In this document: positions 11,767 to 27,662 of the stretch, in pieces
Layout: each line of letters begins with the position of its first letter
Position numbering within the stretch: position 1 is the stretch's first letter
Assembly (NCBI GenBank): GCA_949317995.1
Contig: OX439045.1
Coordinates: 9,532,174 to 9,596,173 of the forward strand
Source: Acholoe squamosa
Lineage: Eukaryota; Annelida; Polychaeta; Phyllodocida; Polynoidae
Length of the DNA stretch: 64,000 nt
Direction: 5' to 3'
Notes under the pieces: model-generated
Databases searched by the model: none
Told to the model about the DNA's origin: nothing
What the model saw: the letters and a program-made list of their open reading frames with translations, nothing else
Translations under genes and position numbers: made by a program

Positions 11767-11864
11767 AGGGTCAATCACTACGAGTGTACTGGATCGTAAG
11801 GGGTGTTCAATTCGTAGTGACCATGCAGTCTCAATTCGTTGTGTTTGAGAAATACCTAGCTGGG

Positions 11865-11960
11865 CTACATTCATGCATCATGATGACCAATGGTCAAGGT
11901 GCATTAATGCATAGAGACCTTTAAAGAGGTGGACTGTTTTAATCATGACGCTGTCCTCAA
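11865..11960. repeat. GCATGATGCA family fragment
   Basis: ATTCATGCATCATGATGACC and GTGCATTAATGCAT identify a short remnant. Confidence 0.5.
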
Positions 11961-13859
11961 AGGGTAGCTGTATTTGTCCTAAGGTAGTTATCCAGGTATT
12001 CAAATTATTCTGGGTTCATTAGGTTTCCTTATTACCAGGTAATCAACAATTATCCTGTACCCTTTACCTGTATGCAAAATGATTTATTATGACCTTGTGA
12101 AGCCTTTCCGCTTCTCGATCAGCTGTATATATCCAGCGGCGGACCTATACCGTTTGGAAAAAGAAAATTAGCAAAAGGAGAGGGCACACTCCCTATTTTC
12201 GACCATATTTTGGGGTTCAAAATGTGCAAATAAACTGAAGAAGAGACCGAAAAAGAATGGGTACGTAGGGGGGGGAGCTTATACCAAATTTCTTTTGAGT
12301 ACACCTCCAAAGGTTGCTACTCATCATGACAAAAAAGATTCTGGGGTTCGTTTTTGATTTTGGGCACCCTAACCCCCTGGACCACCCCTCCGAAGTTAAA
12401 AAGTTGGAAAATATTTAATTAATTCATTTTTATTGCTCTAGGGTGTATCTCAGGCCTCCCACCACTCTGGAGCATCAAAAAATGCACGTCATTTCAACAA
12501 TAAAAAATCAAGAAGACAAAATAACATTATTTTGTAATTTTCAAAAAAATCGAATATGGCCGCCAGCAGCCTTAAATTGGTATTTTAAGCACACATACCT
12601 AAATCAACAAGCAACACTTGCAATATGTAATTATGAGTAAGGAAAGGTCTAGGATCATAAGGAAAGCATGTTGAGTCAGATTAAAATCTATTGGAGCCCT
12701 GTTTGGGTCACTATATTACATATACAGGCTCATAAAATAGCAATAAATAAAGATAGTCATATTCCAATTGTATATAGTATAATAATTGTCTCAAAAGTCA
12801 TAGTAAATGGGAGTTTTGGTAACTGCTACTCATAAAAAAAGTAACATGAGGTACACAATGATGTGAATAGCCAGTTATGACATGTTTGACAGATCCAATA
12901 TGGCTGCCAAGACATCACTCTTGCATAACATAGAGAATAAGATACAAAGAAAAATACTAGAAGTTAGGCACTGTGAACTATACTTGTTTTTCACAGGGTA
13001 GAATTTGAGGACTTAATGGGAAATGGGGAGTAGCAATGTGAGAGAACAACCTGTTGCCAGTAGTAGCTTAAAGAATAATATGCATCTTCAATGCATTTTT
13101 AAAAAGAGAAATGGCATGGGTCCTGTGGGAGGTCTGCTTCAATCTGCACCTACTCTCTTAATCCCTGTAGTTTATGTTTATTTAGCCTCTCCTTTCACCA
13201 CATCATTCTTTTGGCAGTATCCATTTTAATGAAAATGACACTATTAAGAAAACAACAGATATCATATCTTTCCGATGCATGCTCAGGTGGTATGAATGCA
13301 TTTGTGAGTCCTCTCTTGTCATTGACATCGCTCTTTAATTACTTGGCATGAGTGCCAGAGTAGCAGATCTAGCTGAACTCAAAGACATATTTCTTCCATC
13401 AAAACCCTCAGAATCCAATCAACTGTTGATATTTCAAAATGTATATATGTTTCATTGACAATAACTACTGTAAAAAACAAAGTTGAAGCCACACCAGCAT
13501 AGAAGCTGCACACGGACTTTGGAATAACGCTATAAGCTGCAGGTTTGGCCTAAAATTGTTACCATTGCTTAGTATAGTCTTCATATACAAAACTCCTTTT
13601 ATAAGCTGCTCTCAGAGCTCAGAATGATCCTAAAAGCTATACCAATGGTCTGAGATAGTTTATCAATCATGGCTTGTATGCAGGCTCTATGGTGTGCCCT
13701 CTATTCTTTAGATGGTGGTAATCTTTAAGGCTGCTTATCCCACCACCCAACCGATTAATTATGTCTATCTGCCCAAGTTCACCCAAGGCTCCCCCGCCGA
13801 TGCCCTATTGAGCTTTTGTAAAATCTATGAACATACAGCTACTTAATAAACCAATCGAA

Positions 13860-14118
13860 TCGAGCGAAATTTCTCCGTCATGTTGACTGCGTAGCACACG
13901 GATTATTTACCGCAGTGAGACACAAGTTGTCACGTTGGCATATGCTCTAAGGGTATTCTGGCTGCCCCGCGCAGTCCTTACCAGCGGTTCTACTATGAAA
14001 ATACTCCTCGGACACACGCCAACGTAACACTTTGCGTCCAAGCGGCTTTGTCGTCTCGCCGAGAAACCAAAATGGCGGAGAAGCTTCAACAAGACGTATC
14101 GCTTGGTTGTAAATTTCT
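13860..14118 (+). other. CpG-rich patch with an exon-like ATG
   Basis: Local CpG density is higher than in the flanks. CCAAAATGGCGGAG at 14068-14081 opens a 20-codon frame (MAEKLQQDVSLGCKFLLFIR) followed by a GT, so it resembles a promoter and first exon. No downstream exon was found. It could be a captured host fragment inside the inverted-arm element, or chance. Confidence 0.2.
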
Positions 14119-14174
14119 TCTTTTTATAAGGTAATTACTTAAGAAAATGGAGGAAACCCTGGTATAAATGCCAT

Positions 14175-14238
14175 ACATAACAAATAGAGGTTCACTCGTT
14201 GATTCTAGGGGGCTAGAACCTCTATTTGTTATTTATGC
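14175..14238. repeat. Hairpin with 18-bp arms
   Basis: CATAACAAATAGAGGTTC and GAACCTCTATTTGTTATTTATG are inverted around a 25-nt centre. Confidence 0.75.
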
Positions 14239-15316
14239 CTTTACTAATGGCACCCTGGCATTACACTCAGCAGGGCATTCAGCATCATACAAAACAAATG
14301 GCTAGATTGCAATCATAACTTAGGTAGACCTCAAAAGGTTTTTGATATGCAGAATGAAGTTAGCTGTTGACACATATTACAAGTTAGGTACAAAGAAGAT
14401 TTTGAAGCTTGATGTAGGCCATTGAGCAACAGAGAGGAAAGAATTTGATATCTATCTTGTTGCCTGCAGATATTTTGAATTCTTCTCTAGAAGAATAAGT
14501 ACCTATTCCCTTTAATATTTATTTCTTATTACTGATTTGATGTGTAGCAGTTACCAAAACACCCATTTACTATGACTTTAGAAACAGTTGTAATTCTATA
14601 TGCAATTGGAATAGACTTATCTGTATTTACCACTATTTCATAAGCCTGTACATATAATATACTGTCCCAAATAGGGTTCCAATACAGTTTAATCTGATTC
14701 AGTATGCTTTCCTTATGATCCTAGACCTCATCTTACTCATTATCACATATTGCAAGTGTTGCTTGTTGATTTAGGTGTACGTGTGTGCTTGAAATACCCA
14801 TTTTTGGCCTCTGGCAGCCATGTCCGATTTTTCGAAAAGTTCAAAATAATGTGATCTTGACTTCTTGATTTTTTGTTGTTGATATGAAGTGCATTTTTAG
14901 GTGCCCAGAGTGGTGGGGGCCCTCAGATTGACCATAATTATAGGCATAAAAATTAATCAATTAAATATTCTTCAACTTTTTAACTTCAAGGGGGTGGTCC
15001 GGGGGGTTAGAGTGCCCAAAATCAAAAACAAATCCCAGATTCTTGTTTCTCATGATGAGTAGCATCTTTTGCAGGCATACTCCCATTCCTATCATCAATT
15101 TGACTGAATAAGCTCCCCACATGGGTAGATCTATACGTGTCACTTATACCATTCTAAATCTACCACTGGTAATTCTATGAACCTTTAGCTAGTCTTTTAG
15201 TTGTCTAAGTTGTTCATGTGCTATACCAATGGAAATAAAAAAGTCGGCTGGATGACCGGAAATTTACCCTTTTTTTTGGCCTAAGCCACATCCAGTATGA
15301 TAAAAGCCGCACCATG

Positions 15317-15739
15317 TACTAAGAAAGTTAAAGTGTTAACCCTCCTGTTACCACTAAGAAAGTTAAAGTGTTAACCCTCCTGTTACCACTAAGAAAGTTA
15401 AAGTGTTAACCCTCCTGTTACCACTAAGAAAGTTAAAGTGTTAACCCTCCTGTTACCACTAAGAAAGTTAAAGTGTTAACCCTCCTGTTACCACTAAGAA
15501 AGTTAAAGTGTTAACCCTCCTGTTACCACTAAGAAAGTTAAAGTGTTAACCCTCCTGTTACCACTAAGAAAGTTAAAGTGTTAACCCTCCTGTTACCACT
15601 AAGAAAGTTAAAGTGTTAACCCTCCTGTTACCACTAAGAAAGTTAAAGTGTTAACCCTCCTGTTACCACTAAGAAAGTTAAAGTGTTAACCCTCCTGTTA
15701 CCACTAAGAAAGTTAAAGTGTTAACCCTCCTGTTACCAC
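15317..15739. repeat. 35-bp tandem repeat, 12 identical units
   Basis: Period 35 (ACTAAGAAAGTTAAAGTGTT then AACCCTCCTGTTACC). By eye I find no difference between units, which implies very recent expansion or homogenisation. There are no unique spacers, so it is not a CRISPR array. Confidence 0.97.
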
Positions 15740-15796
15740 GTGTGAGTGGGATGTCCCCCAAGGATGTCCTCTAGGCTCACGTGAGGATCCCGGGAT

Positions 15797-16018
15797 CCCA
15801 GCAAATTGTCGTCATCTGTCGCCATGATTGGTCATCAATGGTGACTCCTTTTTGAGTGATAACTCATTCCGTCATCTTTCGCCACTGTGTGTTAGACTCA
15901 CTTGGCATAGCAATTGCTATTCCTGGTGATCTTGTGCTATAACGACGTCATGTTCCATCTAGCGACATGTGTGAGCCACTTCACACAGGTTGACGAGGAC
16001 TCACGACAATTTGCTGGG
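15797..16018 (+). mobile_element. 222-bp TIR element (CCCAGCAAATTGTCGT ends), second copy
   Basis: Same ends and same length as 309-530, opposite orientation. AT lies immediately outside both ends (2-bp duplication). It begins 57 bp after the 35-bp array. Confidence 0.88.
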
Positions 16019-16142
16019 ATGTTTGTCTATTAGTAGCATCACCTATTTTACATCAACAGAAAGCTTAAAATACTGAACCATTCACACAGACTATGAAGAG
16101 ATGGTCAATCTATACTTAGTGGTGTCTGCTTGGTGCTTTACG

Positions 16143-16270
16143 TCTAGCTGATGCTTTCATGCATCATGTCATGATGCATCAACTCGCTTGCACTTCATTG
16201 AAGCATCATACCGACCCTCTAAGAGTGTATCAGCTCATATGATTGCTGTTAATGCATCAATGTCAGTGCC
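16143..16270. repeat. GCATGATGCA family fragment
   Basis: CATGCATCATGTCATGATGC and CACTTCATTGAAGCATCATA are family modules. Confidence 0.55.
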
Positions 16271-16424
16271 CGATACAGAATTTTAAAAGAAGGGGGCATG
16301 TCCCTCATTTAGACCCTCCTTTGGTTGAATTTAAGGATTGACAAAAAGAATTTGAATCACCACAACTCGAGTCAGTTCTTTTGATGTGAGAATTTTTATT
16401 TCAATTTATTAGTAGAGCATACGA

Positions 16425-16468
16425 TTGGTCGACGTTTTGGCTGTCCTTGCAGCCTTCATCAGGACAGT
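16425..16468 (-). ncRNA. Degenerate hammerhead-ribozyme-like motif of Penelope type
   Basis: On the minus strand the order is CTGATGA, stem-loop II (GGCTG/CAGCC), a diverged core strand, then ACGTCGACC. This is the layout of the minimal hammerhead found near the ends of Penelope-like retroelements. No reverse transcriptase is nearby, so this is a fossil end fragment at most. Confidence 0.45.
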
Positions 16469-16552
16469 TAAGGATCAAATGAACTTCTTCTTTTTGTAAG
16501 TATGGGGCAAAAGGGAGGGCGTGCCCCACACCCCTATCTAAATCCCCTGCTG

Positions 16553-16650
16553 TAATGTAGCCCTGGTAAATGACTCACCAGAGTTGCATTCATGCATTAT
16601 GGCAACGGTGGGCATGATGCAGTGATGCATTAGCGACCTCTAGAGGGTTA
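16553..16650. repeat. GCATGATGCA family fragment
   Basis: GGGCATGATGCAGTGATGCA and GAGGGTTAA at the right edge mark the family. It lies just upstream of the copy A promoter. Confidence 0.5.
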
Positions 16651-16740
16651 AAACCCTGGGTGAACTGTTCTAAGTAATCCCTTGCCCTTGTCCCTCAGTG
16701 ACATTGACATTGAGAATCACGACATGCTTCAATGGTGCCA

Positions 16741-16984
16741 GAACCTGTTTACTGCTGGGGGGGGGGGGGAGGGGTACCGGTAGTAGTTCTGGATTTCCAC
16801 ACCAGGGGAACAGGACTAAACCAATCAGCTTAAGCCTTAGATGCAGCCATGACCCAGACAGCCAATCACAGAGCTGCTTCTGGGATCGATCCTCAATAGC
16901 CAATAGCAGAGCAGGTACCATGTGGGAGGGAGGAATCTGTAAGAGTGGGTTTTAGTATTTAAGCGGGGCTGGATGGAATGATCA
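16741..16984 (+). promoter_or_regulatory. Copy A core promoter: G tract, three CCAAT boxes, TATA-like box
   Basis: CCAAT boxes start at 16821, 16862 and 16900. The block GGGAGGAATCTGTAAG is at 16928-16943, and a weak TATA box TATTTAAG at 16956-16963. A G-rich tract lies at about 16756-16776. Order and spacing match the promoters of B and C, although the sequence between the boxes is more diverged. CCAAT boxes in this setting normally bind NF-Y. The start site is inferred at about 16983-16987 (TCAGACA) from TATA spacing. Confidence 0.8.
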
Positions 16985-17094
16985 GACACTCATCGCTTCT
17001 GAAGCGAGTGTCAGCACCTAGCTAGAAGTCCAGACGATTGGCTCCATCAGCAGTTCACAGCTCTGACCTGTCTCCTGCTTTTCGCTGAGTTTTG
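16985..17094 (+). other. Copy A non-coding 5' exon
   Basis: It runs from the inferred start to the donor TTTTG|GTGAGT at 17095. The following 1,456-nt intron ends at CTCTTTTTAG (18550), 14 nt before the ATG. A near-palindrome at 16985-17012 (GACACTC...GAGTGTC) would form a hairpin at the very 5' end of the transcript. The 5' boundary is inferred. Confidence 0.7.
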
Positions 17095-17963
17095 GTGAGT
17101 TGATATCTCTCATTATACCTTCTATAATACCTCATGCAGGTTCTCTAACTATAGCCCATTGCAGCAAGAAAGGGTGGCTCTGACTGAAAAGCATTGCATT
17201 TTTACCATAGTTCTCGTAGCATGTTGTAGCAATAATTTCAGGCCCAGAAGCTGTATTGATGTATTCTACTTTACATTCTGTATTATTGCAAAATGGGCAA
17301 ATGCTTTAGAAAGTCCGTCTCTGAAGATTTACCCTTCCTGTACTGGTTTCTAGTTAGGGCTGTACTTTCTTGGGTCAGGTTTCTAAACCTCTAATCTACT
17401 GTGAATTCCTAACCCCTTAAAGCTCACTTATATATCATTTTAGTATGTGTAGCATTGCATTTGTGCATCATACAGAGCCTCTAGTTTTGGTACTGTTCCA
17501 TACAGGGGGGGGGGGGTCGGTATTCATTGGTGGATCATTGGAGGCTTCAAAATGTGTGCAGGGATCATGTTAGCCACTCACCGAATCACCAATGGTGAAG
17601 CCATACTCGTTTTGGCTAATGCTAGTGACTCAAAATTCGCCAAATTAGCTAATCTTTGCTGTGCTGAGTAGATCTAGATTCTGGCAATTTACCCCACTTC
17701 CATTTGAATTAAGTTTCCCCCAATTCTAACTTCTTATGCATAGATTTCCATTTGATACGCCTTGCTCTCTCAACTTCCAAGACCATTAAACTGGAAGAAT
17801 ATTGTTTGGCTAATAGATACTCAATATGGCTGATTGAAATATGAAAGGAATCACGAAAACTGGGCACATCCAAACTCCCATCTTGACTCAATAAGATAGG
17901 CATTTTTACTAACTTCCGACTAAGAGAGTTATGTTCGTTTTTTTTCGGTGTAAAGTCTTAATG

Positions 17964-18420
17964 CAGCACTCTCCCGGGGGGCACTCACTTTAATTATGAC
18001 ACAAGTGTGCGGCTGAACCTATGACAACCCTTACCCTTCTTAGAGAGATTTTACCTAGAAAACTTTACCCTTCTTTAGGCACTTTTGACATAAAACAGCC
18101 ACGTTTTTAAAGAAAAATCTGACTGCTAAAATACACTCTTGATAATTGATCATAAACATTCCCTAACATGTGAGAAATTTCCTGGAAACTCAGCAAATTG
18201 TGGCTAAAATATAGACAATTCCATAAGATCTTGATGCATTAACGTTTTGGTTAAAAGTGGACCTTTGTTAGGGGGATGTTGGTCAAAGTTGACCCTTGTT
18301 AGGGCGATATTAGGCTGAAGATGGGACCCTTGTTAGGGGGATTTTGTTGAAAAAGTGCAGTTGTCAGCCGCACAAATGTGTCAAAAAATATATGAAGTGT
18401 CCCTCTAGGAGCACTCTGCA
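17964..18420. mobile_element. TIR element in the copy A 5' UTR intron
   Basis: GACACAAGTGTGCGGCTGA (17998) and TCAGCCGCACAAATGTGTC (18364) are inverted. The inversion extends outward through GCACTCTCCC/GGAGCACTCTGC with divergence. The interior has repeated CCCTTGTTAGGG-type units. Non-coding. Confidence 0.65.
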
Positions 18421-18564
18421 AAAGTCTAAGGTATCATTCCGCCATTATAGGGATTAAGCCATGGTGAATAACTAACATCATGCATCAAACTACGCGGGCT
18501 CTGTCATAAGTGACCCTTAAAGCTTCAATTTCCTCATTTCCTCTTTTTAGGTAGCTGCTGAAAG

Positions 18565-23305
<4,741 letters not shown>

Positions 23306-23495
23306 ACTTTAAACCACATGCCAACAACGTTGGTTCTACATATCTTTAGGATGTGTTTTTTTAGTTAAGGACAAAAGCTACGGGTGCTTTCGGCTCGTGT
23401 CCCTAACGCTTGTTAGAAATGTTTATCCTGGTAAAACACAAAAGAATATCAGTGAACTGTTATATATTGTACTTCACATCCTGCATTGAAATATG

Positions 23496-23501
23496 AATAA
23501 A
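23496..23501 (+). terminator. Copy A polyadenylation signal AATAAA
   Basis: AATAAA lies 191 bp after the stop codon, at the end of a 3' UTR that is closely similar in copy B. A T-rich stretch follows. Confidence 0.8.
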
Positions 23502-23659
23502 CATTTATTTCATTTATGTTTTTAAACTGTGGTTGTGTCATTTTACATAGATTAATGAACAAAATCAGTCAGAATGATGATAATGTCTTTTAACATCATA
23601 CTCATCTAATCTGCTCACTCTTTCACCAATGTCAGTATGACGTCAATCTGTAAAAATGA

Positions 23660-23830
23660 TAAATCCCCCCTATAAGCTGACCCTCCTTGAAATGGTTGTA
23701 TGCTGTAATGATTGGAATGACTCTCCCCTTATAAACCATCCTCTCTATTTCAAACAAAACAAAATAAGCGAAATTGGACTTTAAATCTCAAAATATACTC
23801 ACCCTATGCGAGAGGTTTTATGTTAGTGTC
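23660..23830 (+). repeat. Unit downstream block, copy A
   Basis: TATAAGCTGACCCTCC, CTCTATTTCAAACAAA and a later AAATATACTC...GAGAGGTTTTAT run in the same order as at 38570-38710 and 55240-55470. This shows that the duplicated unit extends past the poly(A) site. Confidence 0.6.
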
Positions 23831-23997
23831 ACTCTTTAATCAAAGACAATGGAGCAATAATATTGAGTATGAATATGATATATAGGAAGTATTCAACGAA
23901 GTGAATGAGGACCAAATGACAGTCATCTCACACTCAATATACATCTTATCAAAATCAAGTTGATGAACATCATACTCAGGTTTCTTCAAATACCTAA

Positions 23998-24313
23998 GGG
24001 AGTGGTCATTATTTATCAACAGGGGGGGTGGTGGGTTTTCGCGCGGATGCGCGGAAATTTTTTACGCCCCCCCTCGACGGCAGTCAAAATTTTTAGCGCC
24101 CCCCCACGCCAGAGGCGCAGACAGTTTTCGCGCCCCTCTTTGATCTATAGTAGCGCGCGGGCTTTTTTGCTAAAAGGAGGCTGAATTTTTTTAGCCCCCC
24201 CCTCAAGAGGGGTCGAAATTTTTTTAGCCCCCCCCTCGGGAGGGGTCTGAAAATTTTACGCCCCCCCCCTCAAACCCACCCTCCCCCCCTGTTGATAAAT
24301 AATGACCACTCCC
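23998..24313. mobile_element. TAA-flanked TIR element, 316 bp (PIF/Harbinger-type MITE)
   Basis: The ends GGGAGTGGTCATTATTTATC and their inverse are perfect for about 29 bp. TAA flanks both sides (23995 and 24314), a TWA 3-bp duplication typical of PIF/Harbinger. The interior has repeated GAAATTTTTTTAGCCCCCC-like units. Confidence 0.8.
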
Positions 24314-24316
24314 TAA

Positions 24317-24554
24317 GGGAGTGGTCATTTTTTAACAACAGGGGGAGGTCGGTGAAATTCTGCACGTGCGCAGCGGAAATTTTTCTGTCCCCCCCCTCAG
24401 TGGGGTCCCCTCTTTTATTTTATAGACGGGCTCGGGCTTTTTCACTGAAAAGGGGCGAAATTTTTTTGTCCCCCCGTAAGAGGGGTCTGAAATTTTTTTA
24501 TCCCCCCCAAACCCACCAACCCCCCTCCCCTGTTGTTAAAAAATGACCACTCCC
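24317..24554. mobile_element. Second TAA-flanked TIR element, 238 bp, abutting the first
   Basis: The ends GGGAGTGGTCATTTTTTAAC and their inverse are perfect. TAA lies at 24314 and 24555. It shares the central TAA with the first element, so one inserted at the target site of the other. It is related but not identical inside. Confidence 0.8.
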
Positions 24555-26773
24555 TAAATTTCATAATGAAACGTATGAAAATGTATACAACATTTACTGA
24601 ACTTAAAGATGCTCTAAAAGCCATATGAAACTATCGATATTTTCCTAAATTCCAACTTTCATACAGTGCAATCTGAGCTCAATAACCTCATCATAATCCC
24701 AGAATGCACCTTTTGTATTGCACTACACAAGGACAACCTAGCGATGGCACTAATGACCACCAGAATGACCCTGAATCTTCAAGTGTATTTTTCAGACTAG
24801 AAAAGTGCAAGCAATCCTTGAAGAGTGAGTAGTATTTCCAATTCCTGAGACCTGTTTCACAAGGACCATGTACGAGCAAGATTGGTGTACGAGCAAGATC
24901 ACTTCTATGGTCATTATAAGATTGATCTTAGGCTTCTTAGGCTCAGGGGAAGTGTTTCAAAAGTAAATGGGGAGTGAAACTTACTAGTAAAGGGTCAATG
25001 TAAGAGTGACTTACAACCAACATAAAGTAGCTGATTTATGGGGAAGGTTGAGGGTACACATAAATGTGAAAAATCCTATCAACAAGTGTAATCCCACAAC
25101 ATTTTCTAATGCATGAAGTCAGGTATATATCAAATGGAAATTCCCCCTTTTAATACCATTTTCTATCATGGAATTATGAAGTAAAGCCATATTCTGCACC
25201 TAGGTGATCGATCTTACTAGCTGGATAATTGGCCTATGAGTGACCTAACAACTGATCTTGATTACTGCCCGTATGTCTAATTGACAGCTGTTTCTAAAGG
25301 ACCAGTCTTAAGTTCCAATAGGAGTAACAGCTTGTTTTGAAACACTAGTAGTCATTCCTAAAAGACTGATCTTAAGTGGTCACTCATAGAGTGGAAAGAT
25401 CGATCTTAAATAAAGAATGCTTATGAAACAGATCTCTGAGAGCTGTTTCACAACCATTCCTTATATACAATCAGTCGTTCCAGTGTATAAGTAATCACAT
25501 TATGATCAGTCATTGTGGAATAAATACAAGTGTTTCAGAACAAGCACTTACTCATACTGGTACATAAGATTAGTCCTTTAGAAACAGGTGTCAATTGGTC
25601 ACTAGGCCATTAATTAAGACCATTTGTTAGGTCACTCACAGGTCAATCATCTAGCTTGTAAGATCGATCACCCACATACAGAATATGTCTTTACTTCATT
25701 ATTTCATGGTAGCAAACAGTATTAAAAAAAAGGCATTTCATTTTGTTGTGTGCTCAACAATATGCATTAAAAAGATTTGTGTAATTCTACTTATTTATAT
25801 GATTTCTCACATTTATATGTACACTTAACCTTCCACATAAATCAGCTACTTTATGTTGGTCGTATGTCAGTCTTACACTGGCCCTTTACTCATAGACTTC
25901 ACTTTCCATTTACTTTTGAAACACTTCCACGGGAGCAAGGTACCCAGAGACCTGTTTCATAAGCATTCCTTATTTAAGATCGATCTTTCCACTCTACTAG
26001 TGACAACTTAAGATCAGTCATTTGGGAATGACTACTAGTGCTTCGGAACAAGCTGTCACTAGTATTGGAACTTAAGACTGGTCCTTTAGAAACAGCTGTC
26101 AATTGGACATAGGGGCAGTTATCAAGATCAGTCCTTAGGTCACTCGTAGACCAATCAACAGCTAGTAAGATCAATCTCCCAGGTGCAGAATGTGCCTCTA
26201 CTTTGTTATTCCACAATATAAAAAGGTATTATAAAAGGGTATTTCATTTTAATATATTCCTGACATCATGGATTAAAAAGATATGTGGGATTCCACTAAT
26301 TGATATGATTTTCCCCATTTATGTGTACCCTCAACCTTCCACATAAATCAGCTACTTTCTGTTGGTCATATGTCACTCTTACATTGACTCTTTACTAGTA
26401 AGCTTCAATCCCAATTTCCTTTTGAAACACCTCCTACTAAGAGTGAGCTATGGAGATATGACCAATGAATCCAATGATTGATCTTAACACCACCTTACGA
26501 GTATCTTGCTCTTAAGTCTATGTCACTAGTATATGGCCCTTGTGAAACAGGTCTCTGAGACCTGTTTCATAAGCATTCTTTATTTAAGATCAATCTTTTC
26601 ACTCTAAGAGTGACCACTTAAGATCAGTCATTTAGGAATGACTACAAGTGTTTCAGAACAAACTGTCACTCCTGTTGGAACATAAGACTAGTCCTATAGA
26701 AACAGCTGTCAATTAGACATAGAAGCAGTAATCAAGATCAATTGTAAGGTCCCTCACAGGCCAATTATTGAAC

Positions 26774-26896
26774 AAGTAATCAATGGATAATTCATGACGA
26801 GTATGTGTTAGTGAAGGATAATTACACGAGGCCGTAGGCCGAGTGTAATTAGCCTTTGCTAACACACACGAGTCATGAATTATCCATTGACTACTT
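26774..26896. repeat. 123-bp foldback with about 53-bp arms
   Basis: The arms AAGTAATCAATGGATAATTC...GATAATTACAC are mirrored around GAGGCCGTAGGCCGAG, with few mismatches. A related copy lacking its outer left arm is at 47311-47407. Confidence 0.85.
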
Positions 26897-27016
26897 ATTT
26901 TATACCACAAAACCAATAAATAATCAATAGAATACCAATAAATTCAAGTTGAAAACAAAAATTATTCCCCCTCCCCAGGACTCAAAGCCAGCCATTGTGT
27001 GTACATGATTGGTACA

Positions 27017-27270
27017 TACACCTCGGCGCCCGGCAGCAGACAGTGACAGCCCCCATCTCGGCTTGCTTTGAAATTGAATGCGTCTCGCTGTTATGTTTCT
27101 GTATAATACACCTCGGCACCCGGCAGCGGACAGCGACAGCCCCCGTCTCGGCTTGCTTTGAAATTGAATGCGTCTCGCTGTTATGTTTGTGTATAATACA
27201 CCTCGTCGCCTGGCAGCGGACAGCTAAAGCTTTGAATGTGTCTCGCGGTTATGTTTGTTTATAATACAGC
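27017..27270. repeat. 90-bp tandem triplication
   Basis: TACACCTCGGCGCCCGGCAG starts at 27017, 27107 and 27197 (with changes). The third unit is shortened. It adjoins the tRNA-like element and may be part of the same SINE. Confidence 0.8.
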
Positions 27271-27284
27271 GCACACGGCGAAAA

Positions 27285-27366
27285 AAAGACGCGTCCGGGC
27301 CGGGATTCGACCCGCCTACCTTCGACGGCTGAGCGCAATGCGCTAACCTCTAGACCACCACGTCTC
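27285..27366 (-). tRNA. tRNA-like element (pseudo-tRNA or SINE head), minus strand
   Basis: Read on the minus strand: a 7-bp acceptor stem (AGACGTG/CGCGTCT with one wobble), an A-box-like GGTCTAGAGGTTAGCGC, a B-box-like GGGTCGAATCCC, then a T run (27284-27290) as a Pol III stop. The T loop is one base short and the anticodon arm is unclear, so a functional tRNA is unlikely. Confidence 0.5.
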
Positions 27367-27500
27367 CTCCTTCAGCGGCCGTCTCGGCTTGGCTATGTTT
27401 GAATGCGTCCCGCGGTTATGGTAGCGGACAGCCTGCAGTCGTCTCCTTCCCAGGCTTTGTATCATATCAAGACATGGTTCGAACCAAGCTTCTCTCGTCA

Positions 27501-27566
27501 GTCCCTGTGGCGCAATGCATAGGGAGTTGGACTAAGGACCTGAGGTTCGAGCCCTGCCCAGGTCAT
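27501..27566 (+). repeat. tRNA-derived sequence, plus strand
   Basis: TGTGGCGCAATGCA is A-box-like and GAGGTTCGAGCCC is a good B box, 40 nt apart. No closed acceptor stem. Probable SINE head. Confidence 0.45.
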
Positions 27567-27618
27567 AAGATTTTGTGGGTTTTAACATGTAACATATGAC
27601 ATGGAAGGACATGAGAGA

Positions 27619-27662
27619 TTATCCATGGATAACCGCACTGGGTGCGGGTTATCTATGGATAA
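27619..27662. repeat. Foldback TTATCCATGGATAACC
   Basis: Two copies of TTATC(C/T)ATGGATAACCGCAC lie around 27620 and 27650 with an inverted relation through GCACTGGGTGC. Confidence 0.65.

Larger units (their letters stand above)
12133..15169. mobile_element. About 3-kb element with 0.65-0.7-kb inverted arms
   Basis: The left arm, about 12133-12835, is the reverse complement of the right arm, about 14540-15169, with moderate divergence. Both contain a hAT-like outer end (CCAGCGGCGGACC / its diverged inverse ending CCACTGG), GCTACTCATCATGA and CACCACTCTGG. The 1.7-kb middle holds no recognised transposase. Two small sequences inside it are listed separately. Confidence 0.7.

Noticed and set aside
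15317-15739. Possible CRISPR-like array
   Set aside because: Units are contiguous and identical with no variable spacers, in a eukaryotic setting.
27285-27366. Functional tRNA gene
   Set aside because: The T loop is short and no normal anticodon arm forms, so I list it only as tRNA-like.
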